This document shows positions 43,758 through 52,680 of a stretch of 64,000 nucleotides of DNA, one piece after another. A program made the translations under genes and the position numbers. The DNA comes from Acidobacteriota bacterium (GTDB lineage: Bacteria; Acidobacteriota; Terriglobia; Bryobacterales; Bryobacteraceae), in the NCBI GenBank assembly GCA_016870915.1, contig VFZY01000002.1, positions 1-64,000 of the forward strand, given 5' to 3'. Positions within the stretch are counted from its first letter, which is position 1. The number at the start of each line of letters is the position of its first letter. Below the pieces are notes generated by a model, which worked only from the letters and a program-made list of their open reading frames with translations, ran no database searches and was not told where the DNA came from.

Positions 43758-44462
43758 ATGATCATCTACCCGCCCGTGCCCCCGGGCTCTCAGCCGCCGT
43801 ATCTGCACACACCCTATGGGTCGACGCACCACCGCGCGCCCCGGCAGCCTTTGATCACACTGCCGCACACGCTGAGTGAACGGACCGGCCCCGTCTATGG
43901 CCACAACCCGATTGGCGAAACGGACAACGATCTGACCAGGCACTTTCCCGAAGCTCCGCAAGGCGAGCGCATCATCGTCGCCGGCCGCGTGCTGGATGAG
44001 GATGGACGCGGCGTACCCGGCGCGCTGGTGGAGTTGTGGCAGGCCAACGCCGCCGGCCGCTACCGCCACGCGCGCGACAATCACCCGGCGCCCCTTGACC
44101 CCAACTTCCTGGGCGCGGGCCGCGCGGTGACGGATGACGAAGGCGGCTATCGCTTCACCACCATCAAGCCGGGTGCGTACCCGTGGCGGAATCATCCGAA
44201 TGCCTGGCGGCCCGCGCACCTGCACTTCTCGCTCTTCGGACCTGCGCTGGTGACGCGGCTGGTGACCCAGATGTACTTCCCGAACGACCCCCTGATTCCC
44301 CTCGATCCGGTGCTGGGCGGCATCCCCGATGCCGCTGCGCGGGAGCGTCTGGTCTCATCGTTCGATCTCGCGATCACGCAGCCGGAGTGGGCCTTGGGCT
44401 ATCGCTTCGACATCGTTCTGCGCGGCCGCCGCGCCACCCCCTTCGAGGAGCCCCGGCCGTGA
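43758..44462 (+). CDS. pcaH: Protocatechuate 3,4-dioxygenase beta subunit
   Basis: The iron-bearing subunit that cleaves the protocatechuate ring between C3 and C4. The 234-residue protein has RVLDEDGRGVPGALVELWQA, the Fe(III) ligand Tyr in GAYPWRNH and the two His ligands in WRPAHLHFSLFG. A second Tyr is in VTQMYFPNDPL. Both Tyr/His pairs are present. The ATG at 43758 is used; a GTG two codons earlier is possible. The end overlaps the pcaG GTG by four bases. Confidence 0.96.
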   Translation: MIIYPPVPPGSQPPYLHTPYGSTHHRAPRQPLITLPHTLSERTGPVYGHNPIGETDNDLTRHFPEAPQGERIIVAGRVLDEDGRGVPGALVELWQANAAGRYRHARDNHPAPLDPNFLGAGRAVTDDEGGYRFTTIKPGAYPWRNHPNAWRPAHLHFSLFGPALVTRLVTQMYFPNDPLIPLDPVLGGIPDAAARERLVSSFDLAITQPEWALGYRFDIVLRGRRATPFEEPRP

Positions 44463-45022
44463 CCCCAAGTGGCTCTCAGACCGTAGGCCCATTCTTTAAC
44501 TTCGGCCTCACGGCGAACGCGGCTTTGGGCACGCTGGCGGGTCCGGGCGCACGGGGCAAACGAATCCGGTTGCGCTTCCGGGTCTTCGACGGCACGGGTG
44601 CTCCTTCGCCCGGTGACGCGATGATCGAACTTTGGCAGGCCGACGCCGAAGGACGATACCCGCACGCGGAGGATCCTCAGGGCGCTCAGGCGGACCCGCA
44701 CTTCCAGGGGTTCGGGCGCCTGGAAACCAGCCCCGAGGGCGTTTGTGAATTCGAGACCGTGAAGCCCGGCCGCGTGCCCGGCCCCGGCGGGACTTCGCAG
44801 GCGCCGCATGTGAACGTGATCGTCTTCGCGCGGGGACTGCTACGGCACCTGCACACGCGCCTCTACTTCGCGGGCGATGCGGCCAATGAGCACGACCCCG
44901 TACTCAACCTTGTCCCCGCCGCGCGCCGCGCGACTCTGCTGGCCGCGCCTGGTGAAGACAACGTCTGGCAATTCGACATACGGCTGCAGGGCGGCCATGA
45001 AACCGTCTTCTTCGATCTATGA
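44459..45022 (+). CDS. pcaG: Protocatechuate 3,4-dioxygenase alpha subunit
   Basis: The non-metal subunit that shapes the active site with PcaH. The 187-residue protein starts TPSGSQTVGPFFNFGLT, the PcaG signature. IELWQADAEGRYPHAEDPQG and PHVNVIVFARGLLRHLHTRL follow, with the ending VWQFDIRLQGGHETVFFDL. The frame extends upstream inside pcaH, but the GTG at 44459 overlapping the pcaH TGA is the natural start. The stop overlaps rsmG by four bases. Product beta-carboxymuconate needs pcaB/pcaC-type genes not seen here. Confidence 0.95.
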   Translation: MTPSGSQTVGPFFNFGLTANAALGTLAGPGARGKRIRLRFRVFDGTGAPSPGDAMIELWQADAEGRYPHAEDPQGAQADPHFQGFGRLETSPEGVCEFETVKPGRVPGPGGTSQAPHVNVIVFARGLLRHLHTRLYFAGDAANEHDPVLNLVPAARRATLLAAPGEDNVWQFDIRLQGGHETVFFDL

Positions 45023-45726
45023 GCAGGCATCCCGTGGGCGATCCTAAGCCCGTGGCCAACTTCCTGGCGGAACTCGACGCGCTGCTGCCCCGCGATCTTC
45101 CCCATCGCGATGCCTGCGCGGCCGGATGCGCCCGCCATCTGGAGCTGATTCACGAAGCGAATCAGCAGTTCAATCTCACCCGCATTGTGGATGCGCGCGA
45201 TGCCGCCATCAAGCATGTGCTGGATTCCGTGCTGCCGTGGCGGCACTTCGCCAACGCCGGCCATGTGGTGGACGCCGGAAGCGGCGCGGGCTTTCCCGGC
45301 GTTCCGCTGGCGCTGGTGCTGCCGGATACGCGGTTTACGCTGATCGAGTCCACACGAAAGAAGGCAGCGTTCATCGAAGCCGCCGCCGACGCACTCGGCC
45401 TGGCGAACGTCGAAGTCATTCCGGAGCGCGCCGAGGACTGGCTGAAGCACCACCGGGCACCCGTGATCACCGCGCGCGCCGTTGCGCCGCTGCTTCGCGC
45501 CATCCCGCTCTTCGCGCCGGCTCTGCGCGGCGGTGCGCGGCTGCTGCTTTACAAGGGGCGCGATGCGGAAACCGAGATCGCCGAGGCCGCCACCGTGGCC
45601 GGACGCGCCCGTTGCACGGCGCGGATTGTCGAACGCTACGAACTGCCCGATGACGCCGGAACACGCGCCATGGTGGAGGTCACCGCGGCCGGGCCAGAAA
45701 GTACACCGGCACGCCCGCGGCGATGA
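45019..45726 (+). CDS. rsmG: 16S rRNA (guanine-527-N7)-methyltransferase RsmG
   Basis: Methylates G527 of 16S rRNA with SAM. The 235-residue protein has the NQQFNLTRIVDARDAAIKHV helix, LDSVLPWRHF, the SAM motif VVDAGSGAGFPGVPLALVL and TLIESTRKKAAFIEAAADAL. A later ITARAVAPL segment is also typical. It is normally found near the origin with gidA/parA. Here it directly follows pcaG (ATGA overlap), an unusual pairing of a housekeeping gene with a catabolic operon. It converges on the APC permease with a 47-base overlap. Confidence 0.95.
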   Translation: MSRHPVGDPKPVANFLAELDALLPRDLPHRDACAAGCARHLELIHEANQQFNLTRIVDARDAAIKHVLDSVLPWRHFANAGHVVDAGSGAGFPGVPLALVLPDTRFTLIESTRKKAAFIEAAADALGLANVEVIPERAEDWLKHHRAPVITARAVAPLLRAIPLFAPALRGGARLLLYKGRDAETEIAEAATVAGRARCTARIVERYELPDDAGTRAMVEVTAAGPESTPARPRR

Positions 45727-46969
45727 TCGCCAGCGCCGCCGCCCCGGCGGTGGGCCGCTCCATCACCGTGTTCACGGCGAACCACGCCGCGGTGAGACAA
45801 AACAGGGCCGGCGTCACCGGATAACCCCACATCCGGTAAGGCCGCGGCGCATCCGGCCGCGTGCGCCGCAGACGGATCAAGCCCGCCACGGTTACGCCGT
45901 ACACAATCCACTGGGCCAGCATCGCGTAGTCGATGAGGAACTCGTAGGCGCCGGACACCGTGAGCACGCCGGCCCACACGCCCTGCCCCGCCAGCGCCCA
46001 GTGCGGCGTGCGGAACCGCGGATGGATTTCGCCGAAGCGCCGGAAGAACAGCCCATCGCGCGCCTGCGCGAAATAGACACGCGAGGGCGCGAGAATCTCG
46101 CCATTGAGCGCGCCCACAATGGAGGCCAGCACCGTCAGCGTCACCAGCGCGGCGCCCGCCGGGCCCAGCGCCAGTTCCGCCACGCGTGCGCCCACGCGCT
46201 CCGTCTGGACGATCTCCGTCAGCGGCAGCACGGCGAGATACGCCAGATTCGCCGCGACATACAACGCCGTTGAGAGCGCCACGCCGGCCACCAGCGCGCG
46301 CAGCAGGTTCTTCTCCGGCTGCCGGATCTCGCCCGCGACGAAGCTGGCATAGGACCAGCCGTCATACGCCAACAGACACGAGATCAGCGCGACGCCGAAC
46401 GAACTGGCATCCGTTGACGGCGCTCCCCAGGCGTTGCCGGCCGGCGCCCCCAGGCGCGCCGCCGCGCCGATGATCAGCGCCAGCCCAAGCAGCTTCGCCC
46501 CCGTGAACACGTTCTGCACCAGTGCCCCATGCCGCACACCCCGATAGTTCGCCCAGCACAGCAGGGCCACCAGGCCCAGCGACACAGCGCGTCCGGCAAC
46601 CGGGTTGAGTTCGACGAACTGCCCGAGATAGATGGTGAAGCTGGTGGCCATGAAGGCGATGGCTCCCGGCTGCACGATGAGAATGGAGATCCATCCAGAC
46701 AGAAACGCCGCCAGGGGACCGAACGCCTCGCGCAGGTAGACATAGTGCCCGCCGGTGTGCGGCATCATCGTGCCCAGTTCGGCATAGGCCAGTGCGCCCA
46801 GAAACGACAGCGCTCCGGCGAACACCCAGACCGCGAGAATCCCGCTGGGGGAAGGCACGCTCCGCGCAATGATGCCGGGCACGGCGAAGATTCCGGCGCC
46901 GATCATGATGCCGGCGATGATGGATACCGCGTCCCAGAATCCGAGCTGCCGGCTCAGCCCATCGTTCAT
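45680..46969 (-). CDS. APC-family amino acid permease
   Basis: A 429-residue cation-linked amino acid transporter with about 12 spans. The N-terminal unwound-helix motif is IAGIMIGAGIFAVPG (about residues 17-31). LAYAELGTMMPHTGGHYVYL and the central CLLAYDGWSYASFVAGEIRQ are typical of the LAT/APC subgroup. Its ATG overlaps the amidohydrolase stop by four bases. It may import amino acids released by that enzyme, which is inference. Substrate not determinable from sequence. Confidence 0.9.
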   Translation of the reverse strand: MNDGLSRQLGFWDAVSIIAGIMIGAGIFAVPGIIARSVPSPSGILAVWVFAGALSFLGALAYAELGTMMPHTGGHYVYLREAFGPLAAFLSGWISILIVQPGAIAFMATSFTIYLGQFVELNPVAGRAVSLGLVALLCWANYRGVRHGALVQNVFTGAKLLGLALIIGAAARLGAPAGNAWGAPSTDASSFGVALISCLLAYDGWSYASFVAGEIRQPEKNLLRALVAGVALSTALYVAANLAYLAVLPLTEIVQTERVGARVAELALGPAGAALVTLTVLASIVGALNGEILAPSRVYFAQARDGLFFRRFGEIHPRFRTPHWALAGQGVWAGVLTVSGAYEFLIDYAMLAQWIVYGVTVAGLIRLRRTRPDAPRPYRMWGYPVTPALFCLTAAWFAVNTVMERPTAGAAALAIIAAGVPVYFLARPR

Positions 46970-48387
46970 TCCCCGGTCTCGCGGTACCGAAGCGGCGGTT
47001 TCTGGCCGGCCGGTATGCGCGACTTATACTGGTGCCCGGCGCGGCGCTTATCGAAATCGGCCCGCGCGGCGCGCAGGGAAGCGGGATCGTACAGCAGGTC
47101 CATGGCGCTCAAGGCCAGTGTTTTCGCGGCGACAATCATGCCCTTCCGCCCAATGCTTGACCCGGCGCAAGCCACGTTCTGCCAGCTATGCCCCGGCGAC
47201 CCGGGCACGAACGTCGCCGCGCTGAACGCGCCCGTGGGCACAGCCCAGCTTACGTCCGCCGAATCGGTGGAGCCGCCCAATCCCACACGCCCTGTCTGGA
47301 GGGTCTCCTGGCTGCCCAACGGCGGTGGATCCGTCAGGCTGGCGCGGAGTTTTTCCGCCCACGCGGTCTCTTCCGGCGTGTACTTCACGCCGCCCACCTG
47401 CTTCAGGTTCTTCTCGATTACGGAGTTCAGAGGGCCGTTGGGCAGCACGTTGTAGACCGCGTTCACCAGTTCCATTTCCATGCGGGTTTCGGTGGCCAGT
47501 GCGCCCGCCTGCGCGCATTTCACCAGGCGGTCCCACACACCGTCCAGCACCAGCATGTTGCTGTGCCGGGCGTAGAAATAGCCTTCCGCGAAATCGGGCA
47601 CAACGTTCGGCGCGCCGCCTCCGCGCGTGACGATGTAGTGGATGCGCGTCTCCTGCGGGATGTGCTCACGCAGCAGTTCCACGGCATGGTTCATCAGCAT
47701 CAGCGCGTCCAGCGCGGACCGGCCCTGTTCCGGCGAAGCGGCGGCGTGCGAGGACCTGCCATGAAAACGGAACTTGGCGGAGATGTTCGCCAGACTGGTT
47801 CCGGCGCGAACCTGATTTGACGAGGCCGGGTGCCAGTCGAGCACGGCGTCCACATCGTTGAACGCCCCGGCGCGAATCATGTAGATCTTCCCGCCGCCGC
47901 CCTCTTCGGCCGGCGTGCCATAAAATCGCACCGTGCCCTGAATGCCAAGCTTCATCATCTGTTCCTTCACCGTGATGGCCGCCAGCGCCGACGCCACGCC
48001 GAACAGATTGTGGCCGCAGCCATGGCCAGCGGCCCCGGCGGCCCGCACTTTCTTCACCGGCTCATCTTCCTGGGAAAGGCCGGGCAGGGCATCGAACTCG
48101 CCCAGAATGCCGATCACGGGCTTGCCGCTGCCCCAGGTGGCGGTGAACGCCGTGGGCGCCCCGCCAACGTTCTCCACAATGCGGAAGCCGGCGGCCTTTA
48201 GCTCGTCGCGCAGCAGGCCTGAACTGCGAGTCTCCTGGTAACCCACCTCCGCCCACTCCCAGATCTGGCGGGACATTTGCCCGAACTTGGCTGCCTGCGA
48301 ATCGATCCGGTCGAGGATCGCGGGTTTGACCGCATCGGGCGCCTGGGCCAGCAGCGTGGTGGCGGCCAGGAGGAGAAGGGGTCGCAT
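46966..48387 (-). CDS. Secreted M20-family amidohydrolase (AbgB-like)
   Basis: A 473-residue zinc peptidase-like amidohydrolase with a Sec signal (RPLLLLAATTLLAQAPDAVK). Motifs of the M20D/aminobenzoyl-glutamate-utilisation AbgB group are present: GILGEFDALPGLSQ, AGHGCGHNLFGVASALAAIT (metal-binding His), GTPAEEGGGGKIYMIR (catalytic Glu) and DVSWAVPTGAFSAATFVPGS. Such enzymes cleave N-acyl amino acids or aminoacyl conjugates. Exported location plus the coupled permease suggests scavenging of amidated amino acids. It is the first gene of the two-gene unit. Confidence 0.9.
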   Translation of the reverse strand: MRPLLLLAATTLLAQAPDAVKPAILDRIDSQAAKFGQMSRQIWEWAEVGYQETRSSGLLRDELKAAGFRIVENVGGAPTAFTATWGSGKPVIGILGEFDALPGLSQEDEPVKKVRAAGAAGHGCGHNLFGVASALAAITVKEQMMKLGIQGTVRFYGTPAEEGGGGKIYMIRAGAFNDVDAVLDWHPASSNQVRAGTSLANISAKFRFHGRSSHAAASPEQGRSALDALMLMNHAVELLREHIPQETRIHYIVTRGGGAPNVVPDFAEGYFYARHSNMLVLDGVWDRLVKCAQAGALATETRMEMELVNAVYNVLPNGPLNSVIEKNLKQVGGVKYTPEETAWAEKLRASLTDPPPLGSQETLQTGRVGLGGSTDSADVSWAVPTGAFSAATFVPGSPGHSWQNVACAGSSIGRKGMIVAAKTLALSAMDLLYDPASLRAARADFDKRRAGHQYKSRIPAGQKPPLRYRETGE

Positions 48388-48567
48388 AGTCTCTCGATTA
48401 TAGGGAATCGGACACGCCGGGCTATCGTCGTTGTATGAGCGCCCTGTCTACACAACCCGCGCAATCAAAGCTCCAGCGGTCCGAACCCGGCGTGAGATGA
48501 AGCGTCTGGCGAGCCAGCAGAAGGTTCGCCCGAGCGTGATTCTGAGCGAAGCCCTCCAGGAAGACGG

Positions 48568-48608
48568 AACGGCCGGCCGGGATCTCTCCCGGCCGGCCGT
48601 TGCTTTTC
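48568..48608 (+). terminator. Long perfect hairpin with T-tract in a gene-free gap
   Basis: AACGGCCGGCCGGGA (48568-48582) pairs perfectly with TCCCGGCCGGCCGTT (48587-48601) around TCTC, a 15-base stem. On the plus strand TTGCTTTTC follows. On the minus strand, downstream of the TonB receptor stop, no T-run follows, so its strong direction is plus. No solid plus-strand gene precedes it. It may still stop both strands or end a small RNA in the 236-base gap 48388-48623. Confidence 0.65.
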
Positions 48609-48623
48609 AGGCTGTGCGTGCTG

Positions 48624-51600
48624 CTAAAACAACAGCTTCAACTGGAAGCGCACCATGCGTCCGCCGGCATCGAGAAGCTGAGGATTCGCGAACTGCCCGG
48701 ACGGCGCGGAAGCCACGTTGTTCAGAATGGTCCCTGTGGCCGGCGCAAACGCGCTGGCGCCCAGAAAGCCGTACTGAGGCTTGTTGAACAGGTTGAACAT
48801 CTCCGTGCGGAACTCAAACCGGTACCGCTCATTCACGTTCACGGTCTTCATGAAGTTCACGTTCCAGACGTTCAGCGGGTTGTTTCGTTCCGTGTTGCGG
48901 CCCAGGTTGCCGGTGGGGCAGCCCCGCGGGTTCGCGGTGACGTTGCAGGCCGGAAGCGACAGGAACCGGGCCTGCGACGGGTCGATTGGGGTGTTGCGGT
49001 CATCCGGGTTCACATAGCCGGTGGGGCTTGCGGCGTTCCAGACGGCCCGCACGCCCTTGCGCCCGTTCGGGTTGAAGTTCGGCCGGTCCGTGGCTCCGCC
49101 GAAGCCGTCGGCGTCGATGCCGTTCACCACCGAGTACGGGATTCCCGTTTCGTAGGTGTAGATGGCGGCCACCTGCCATCCGCCGATGACGCGCCCGGCG
49201 AATCCCTGCTGGCTCTTCATCCAGGGCAGATCATAGACCGTGGTGAGAACCGCGCGGTGATCGCGATGGAAGAACGAAACCGAGCGTTCCCGCGCCTGCC
49301 CGCCAAAGAACGCGGGCACGGCCGGCAGGCTGCTGAGCGGCGCGACCGTGGTGGCGAAGATTTCGCTGCCATTGTCGATGGCCTTGGACCAGGTGTGCGA
49401 AAACATGGCCATGAACCCGCGCTGGAACCGGCGATGCACCATGGTCTGAAGTCCGTGATAGTTGGAACTGCCGCCGTTGGTGCGGACCGTGCGGTCCCCT
49501 TGCAGGGTGTCGAGGCGCCCCGAGTTCGGCGCGGTGGACGGAGCGTTCGACGGCCGGATGCGGAACGCGGGCGGCACCAGCGGGTTCGCGTCCTCATTGA
49601 TGAAGAGGCGCGTGCCTTTCGTGCCGACGTAAGAGACATCCAGCACGGTTCCGGCGGGCAGCTCACGTTGAATGCCGAGCGACCACTTCTGGTAGTAAGG
49701 GTTCACCAGATTCGACAGCATCAGCGTCTGAGCGTCCAGCGGCGAGAGTGCCCGCGGCGCCACCGGCAGCCGGCCCGAAAGACCGGCCAGACCGCGCGGG
49801 TTGGCGGTATCGACGACGGACACCGTGTCCGTGGCCACCAGGTTCGGCGAGGAGGCCTGAGCGTTCGAGGCAATGTTGTTGAAGAACGAGTCATACCCCA
49901 TCTGGTACCCCATGCGAAGCACGCCTTTCTTTTCCCCAAACAGGAGCCGGAACGGTCCGGCCGGCTTGGACGGCGACCAGGCCAGGCCCACGCTGGGCGA
50001 GAAGTTGTTGCGGTCCGCGGTGACGCGGTTGGGCTGCGAATAGGGTCCGGCCAGGGTCACCGGATCCACGTTGAAGAGGCCGGTGTAGGCCGGAGTGCGG
50101 ATCGAGTTCATGGGGAGCCCGAAGTATTCGTAGCGTACGCCCAGGGTGAGGGTGAGCGAATCGCTGGCGCGCCACCGGTCCTGCACGAAGTAGGCGTGTC
50201 GGTTGAGATTCGGATAGTAGGCGGGGTTGCCGAAGTCCTTGCGCGCGGCGCCGGCGGAGCCGCCGAAGTCGTCGATGAAGTTCCCCCAGCTGGAGAATCC
50301 GGTGGAGGCTTCATAGGTCAACGTGCCGCGCACGGCGAACGGGGCGAACTGGCGGGACCGCTGCTGCAGCAGGTCAATGCCGCCGCGGAAGGTGTGGCGT
50401 CCGCGCACGACGGTCACCGTGTCCTGCACTACGTAGTTGTTGGCGATGCGGCCCTGCGGAATGCTGGACAGCATGCCCACGCGCGCCGAGCCGTTGCGGA
50501 TCAGGATGTCCGGCGCCGTGAGAGCCAGCGGATTGTCCGCGCCCGGGAAATCGAGCGTGATCCGGTTGTAGGGAATCCGCAGTTCGTTCGTCACCGTGGG
50601 GGAGAAGACGTAGGTGTGCCCGAACAGCGCGTTGATGAAACGATCCTTCTCGGGGGTATCAAAGCCCGCGAACCGGACGCTTCCACCCACAGGCTTATTC
50701 TGCCCGTCGTAGGCCAGCCGCCCGTAGGCGATGCTTCGGTCGCTGAAGCGGTGGTCCACCTTGATGATCGGCTGCCGCGTGCTGATGCGCTGCGCATAGG
50801 AGCGGGTGAAGGTGCCGATTTCCAGATCGGGCCGGCCCAGGCCCAGAGCCACGGTGCCGAACTGGCCGGTGGCCGCGGCGTCGCCGATCAGGTTGAAGTA
50901 AAGGTCGACGTTCTTGTTGGCGCCCTGGGGAAACAAGCGGCGCAAGGTCTCCCGGCCGCGCGTCGAAAGCGTCTGGTTGGCCTGAGTGGATGTGGATTGC
51001 TGCCGGTTTTCCAGATAGGAGGCGAAGAAGAACGTCTGGTTCTTCAGGATGGGGCCGCCAAGGGTGCCTGAAAACCACTGGTCCGTGCCTGCCGGGGGGC
51101 GTCCGCGCTGCCGAATCGCGGGGCTTAGCGCCTGGGTGTTGGTGATTGCGTTGAAACGGGTGGATTCAACCAGGTAATTGGCGGTCCCGTGGAATTCGTT
51201 GGTGCCGGACCGTGTGATGGTGTTCACAACGGCGCCGCCCGCGCGGCCGAACTCGGCGTCGAAGTTCGTCGTCTGCACGGAAACCTCCGCCACGGCGTCG
51301 GGATTGGTCACCTGAAACGCCTGGCCGGCAATGGAGATGTCGTTGTTCTCCGTGCCGTCGAGCAGGAAGTTGTTGGATCGGCCGCGGCTGCCGTTCACTG
51401 AAAAGCTCCCAATGCCGCCCGGGGCGCCGCGCGTGGTGGAGACACCCGGCAGAAGAAGCGCAAGCTGGTTCGGATTGCGCGTAGCCACGGGAAGCTGCGA
51501 TGCCTGCATCGCCGTAATCGACCCGCCGCGCACCGGAGCCTCCACCTGAAGCGCCGCCGCTTCCGCGGTCACTTCAATGGTGGCGGTCTGGTCGCCCACT

Positions 51601-51935
51601 TCCAGGCGGACATCGTAGGTCAACACCTGGGCCGCTGAAACGGAAAACTGGGTTTGAAATACCTTGAATCCGCCCATGCTTACGGCCAGACGGTACTGCC
51701 CCGGGTCCACCGCATCGAACCGGTAGATACCGGCGGGGTTTGATTCGGTGGTTCGAACCGTGTTCTGTTCCACGCTGCGGAGTTCCACTTTGGCGGCCGC
51801 AATGGGAGCGGCGGAAGGATCGGACACAAGGCCCGAGATGGTGCCACGGCTGGTTTGCGCCGAAAGTGGCAGGTGAAGAAGTGCCAGGCCCAGAATGCTT
51901 GTAGCGAGCCGGCGAGAGTGCGAGACGTGTTGCAT
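48624..51935 (-). CDS. Oar-like TonB-dependent receptor with carboxypeptidase-regulatory domain
   Basis: A 1103-residue outer-membrane protein, a distant paralogue of the receptor at 31850. It has a signal (ATSILGLALLHLPLSAQ), a regulatory beta-sandwich (TISGLVSDPSAAPIAAAKVE, PGQYRLAVSMGGFKVFQ) and a plug-like part (NNFLLDGTENNDISIAGQAF, NFDAEFGRAGGAVVNTITRS). A barrel ends with RFEFRTEMFNLFNKPQYGFL and the strand RMVRFQLKLLF. I use the ATG at 51935, which has GGAGGG nine bases upstream. A TTG at 51944 would touch that site. It stands alone, with a short hairpin in its leader. Confidence 0.93.
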   Translation of the reverse strand: MQHVSHSRRLATSILGLALLHLPLSAQTSRGTISGLVSDPSAAPIAAAKVELRSVEQNTVRTTESNPAGIYRFDAVDPGQYRLAVSMGGFKVFQTQFSVSAAQVLTYDVRLEVGDQTATIEVTAEAAALQVEAPVRGGSITAMQASQLPVATRNPNQLALLLPGVSTTRGAPGGIGSFSVNGSRGRSNNFLLDGTENNDISIAGQAFQVTNPDAVAEVSVQTTNFDAEFGRAGGAVVNTITRSGTNEFHGTANYLVESTRFNAITNTQALSPAIRQRGRPPAGTDQWFSGTLGGPILKNQTFFFASYLENRQQSTSTQANQTLSTRGRETLRRLFPQGANKNVDLYFNLIGDAAATGQFGTVALGLGRPDLEIGTFTRSYAQRISTRQPIIKVDHRFSDRSIAYGRLAYDGQNKPVGGSVRFAGFDTPEKDRFINALFGHTYVFSPTVTNELRIPYNRITLDFPGADNPLALTAPDILIRNGSARVGMLSSIPQGRIANNYVVQDTVTVVRGRHTFRGGIDLLQQRSRQFAPFAVRGTLTYEASTGFSSWGNFIDDFGGSAGAARKDFGNPAYYPNLNRHAYFVQDRWRASDSLTLTLGVRYEYFGLPMNSIRTPAYTGLFNVDPVTLAGPYSQPNRVTADRNNFSPSVGLAWSPSKPAGPFRLLFGEKKGVLRMGYQMGYDSFFNNIASNAQASSPNLVATDTVSVVDTANPRGLAGLSGRLPVAPRALSPLDAQTLMLSNLVNPYYQKWSLGIQRELPAGTVLDVSYVGTKGTRLFINEDANPLVPPAFRIRPSNAPSTAPNSGRLDTLQGDRTVRTNGGSSNYHGLQTMVHRRFQRGFMAMFSHTWSKAIDNGSEIFATTVAPLSSLPAVPAFFGGQARERSVSFFHRDHRAVLTTVYDLPWMKSQQGFAGRVIGGWQVAAIYTYETGIPYSVVNGIDADGFGGATDRPNFNPNGRKGVRAVWNAASPTGYVNPDDRNTPIDPSQARFLSLPACNVTANPRGCPTGNLGRNTERNNPLNVWNVNFMKTVNVNERYRFEFRTEMFNLFNKPQYGFLGASAFAPATGTILNNVASAPSGQFANPQLLDAGGRMVRFQLKLLF

Positions 51936-52227
51936 TGAATGCAACCCTCCAGTCGAAGTTTAGAGCCGCCTGAACGGCCCGCCCGTCTGCTGGTAACAGA
52001 CGGACTCCCCAACTAGCTGGCGCATTTGTTTCAATGCCCCGGTTTCCGCCGCCAAATTCCCCATTGGGTGGCGAAAAACGCTTCCTCCATAGTAGCGGCG
52101 TGGTGAGACGTTCGCAAGGGGTGGCGGAACGGTTCTTCCGGGCCGCTGGACGGCAAGGCTGTGGCGGGACGGTCCGGACGACGTGCCGGACGGCGGCGCA
52201 TTTGGAGTGGCGCACAGCCCCGGCCTG
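51936..52227. other. Gap between a receptor gene and rplU
   Basis: About 290 bases without a gene I can support. It holds the leader of the receptor on the minus strand, including a seven-base-stem hairpin CCGTCTG/CAGACGG (51983-51989 and 51997-52003). Several GC-rich, Pro-codon-like shadows occur here, none with a convincing start or composition. The receptor promoter must lie here, but no clear -35/-10 pair stands out. Confidence 0.5.
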
Positions 52228-52236
52228 TGGTAGTCT
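52228..52236 (+). promoter_or_regulatory. Candidate extended -10 promoter for rplU
   Basis: TGGTAGTCT fits an extended -10 (TG, one base, TAnnnT) about 110 bases before the rplU ATG. No good -35 is at the ideal distance, which extended -10 promoters tolerate. The predicted start near 52243 places both leader hairpins within the transcript. Confidence 0.4.
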
Positions 52237-52242
52237 AGTGGT

Positions 52243-52343
52243 TGGGGCGGACGTTTGTCCGCACAGCGGTGCACCGTGCCTGGACCTTGGGTTCGTTTCG
52301 CACGGCGCCTTCAAGTCCGGTAAACTCTTAAGGAATCAAGCAC
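52243..52343 (+). promoter_or_regulatory. Structured rplU 5' leader (possible ribosomal-protein leader)
   Basis: The leader holds two hairpins. GCGGAC/GTCCGC (52247-52252, 52257-52262) has a GTTT loop. GGTGCACCGTGC with GCACGGCGCC (52268-52279, 52300-52309) pairs with one bulge and G-U pairs. L21 leaders that bind the protein are known in other phyla; I cannot confirm a match to a known family. Confidence 0.4.
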
Positions 52344-52652
52344 ATGTACGCAGTTGTCGAAAATGGCGGCAAGCAGTACCGCGTCTCCCCCGGCGATAGC
52401 GTCCGGGTAGAAACCATCCCCGGCGATCCGGGCACCGAAGTGGATCTGGGCCGCGTCCTTGCCATTTCGGGCGAAAACGGCTTGGCCGCGGGTGCCGCTG
52501 TGGCTGGCGCCAAAGTGACGGGAGTCATCGAATCCCAGGGCCGTGGCGATAAGGTGATTGTTTTCAAGTTCAAGCGCAAGAAGCAGTATAAGCGCACCAT
52601 CGGCCACCGGCAGAATTATACCCAGGTGAAAGTGGGCGAGATTCAGGCCTAA
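52344..52652 (+). CDS. rplU: 50S ribosomal protein L21
   Basis: A large-subunit protein binding 23S rRNA. The 102-residue product starts MYAVVENGGKQYRVSPGDSV and contains VDLGRVLAISGENGLAAGAA. It ends with KFKRKKQYKRTIGHRQNYTQ and VKVGEIQA, the family signature. The length is standard. It is followed 28 bases on by rpmA and then by obgE, the usual bacterial order. Confidence 0.98.
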   Translation: MYAVVENGGKQYRVSPGDSVRVETIPGDPGTEVDLGRVLAISGENGLAAGAAVAGAKVTGVIESQGRGDKVIVFKFKRKKQYKRTIGHRQNYTQVKVGEIQA

Positions 52653-52680
52653 CGGCCCCGAGTCCCTCTGAGGTTACGTC

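Noticed and set aside
48431-48787. A plus-strand frame starting TTG before the orphan hairpin
   Set aside because: It reads through the hairpin and into the 3' end of the receptor gene on the other strand, with no family signature; kept only as a possible small-RNA region.
48600-51071. An 823-residue plus-strand open frame opposite the third receptor
   Set aside because: Same shadow pattern; the minus strand has a coherent Oar-like protein with signal and barrel end.
52221-52250. tRNA-like D-arm string TGGTAGTCTAGTGGTT before rplU
   Set aside because: No acceptor, anticodon or T-arm pairing of tRNA form could be built around it; it fits an extended -10 promoter better.
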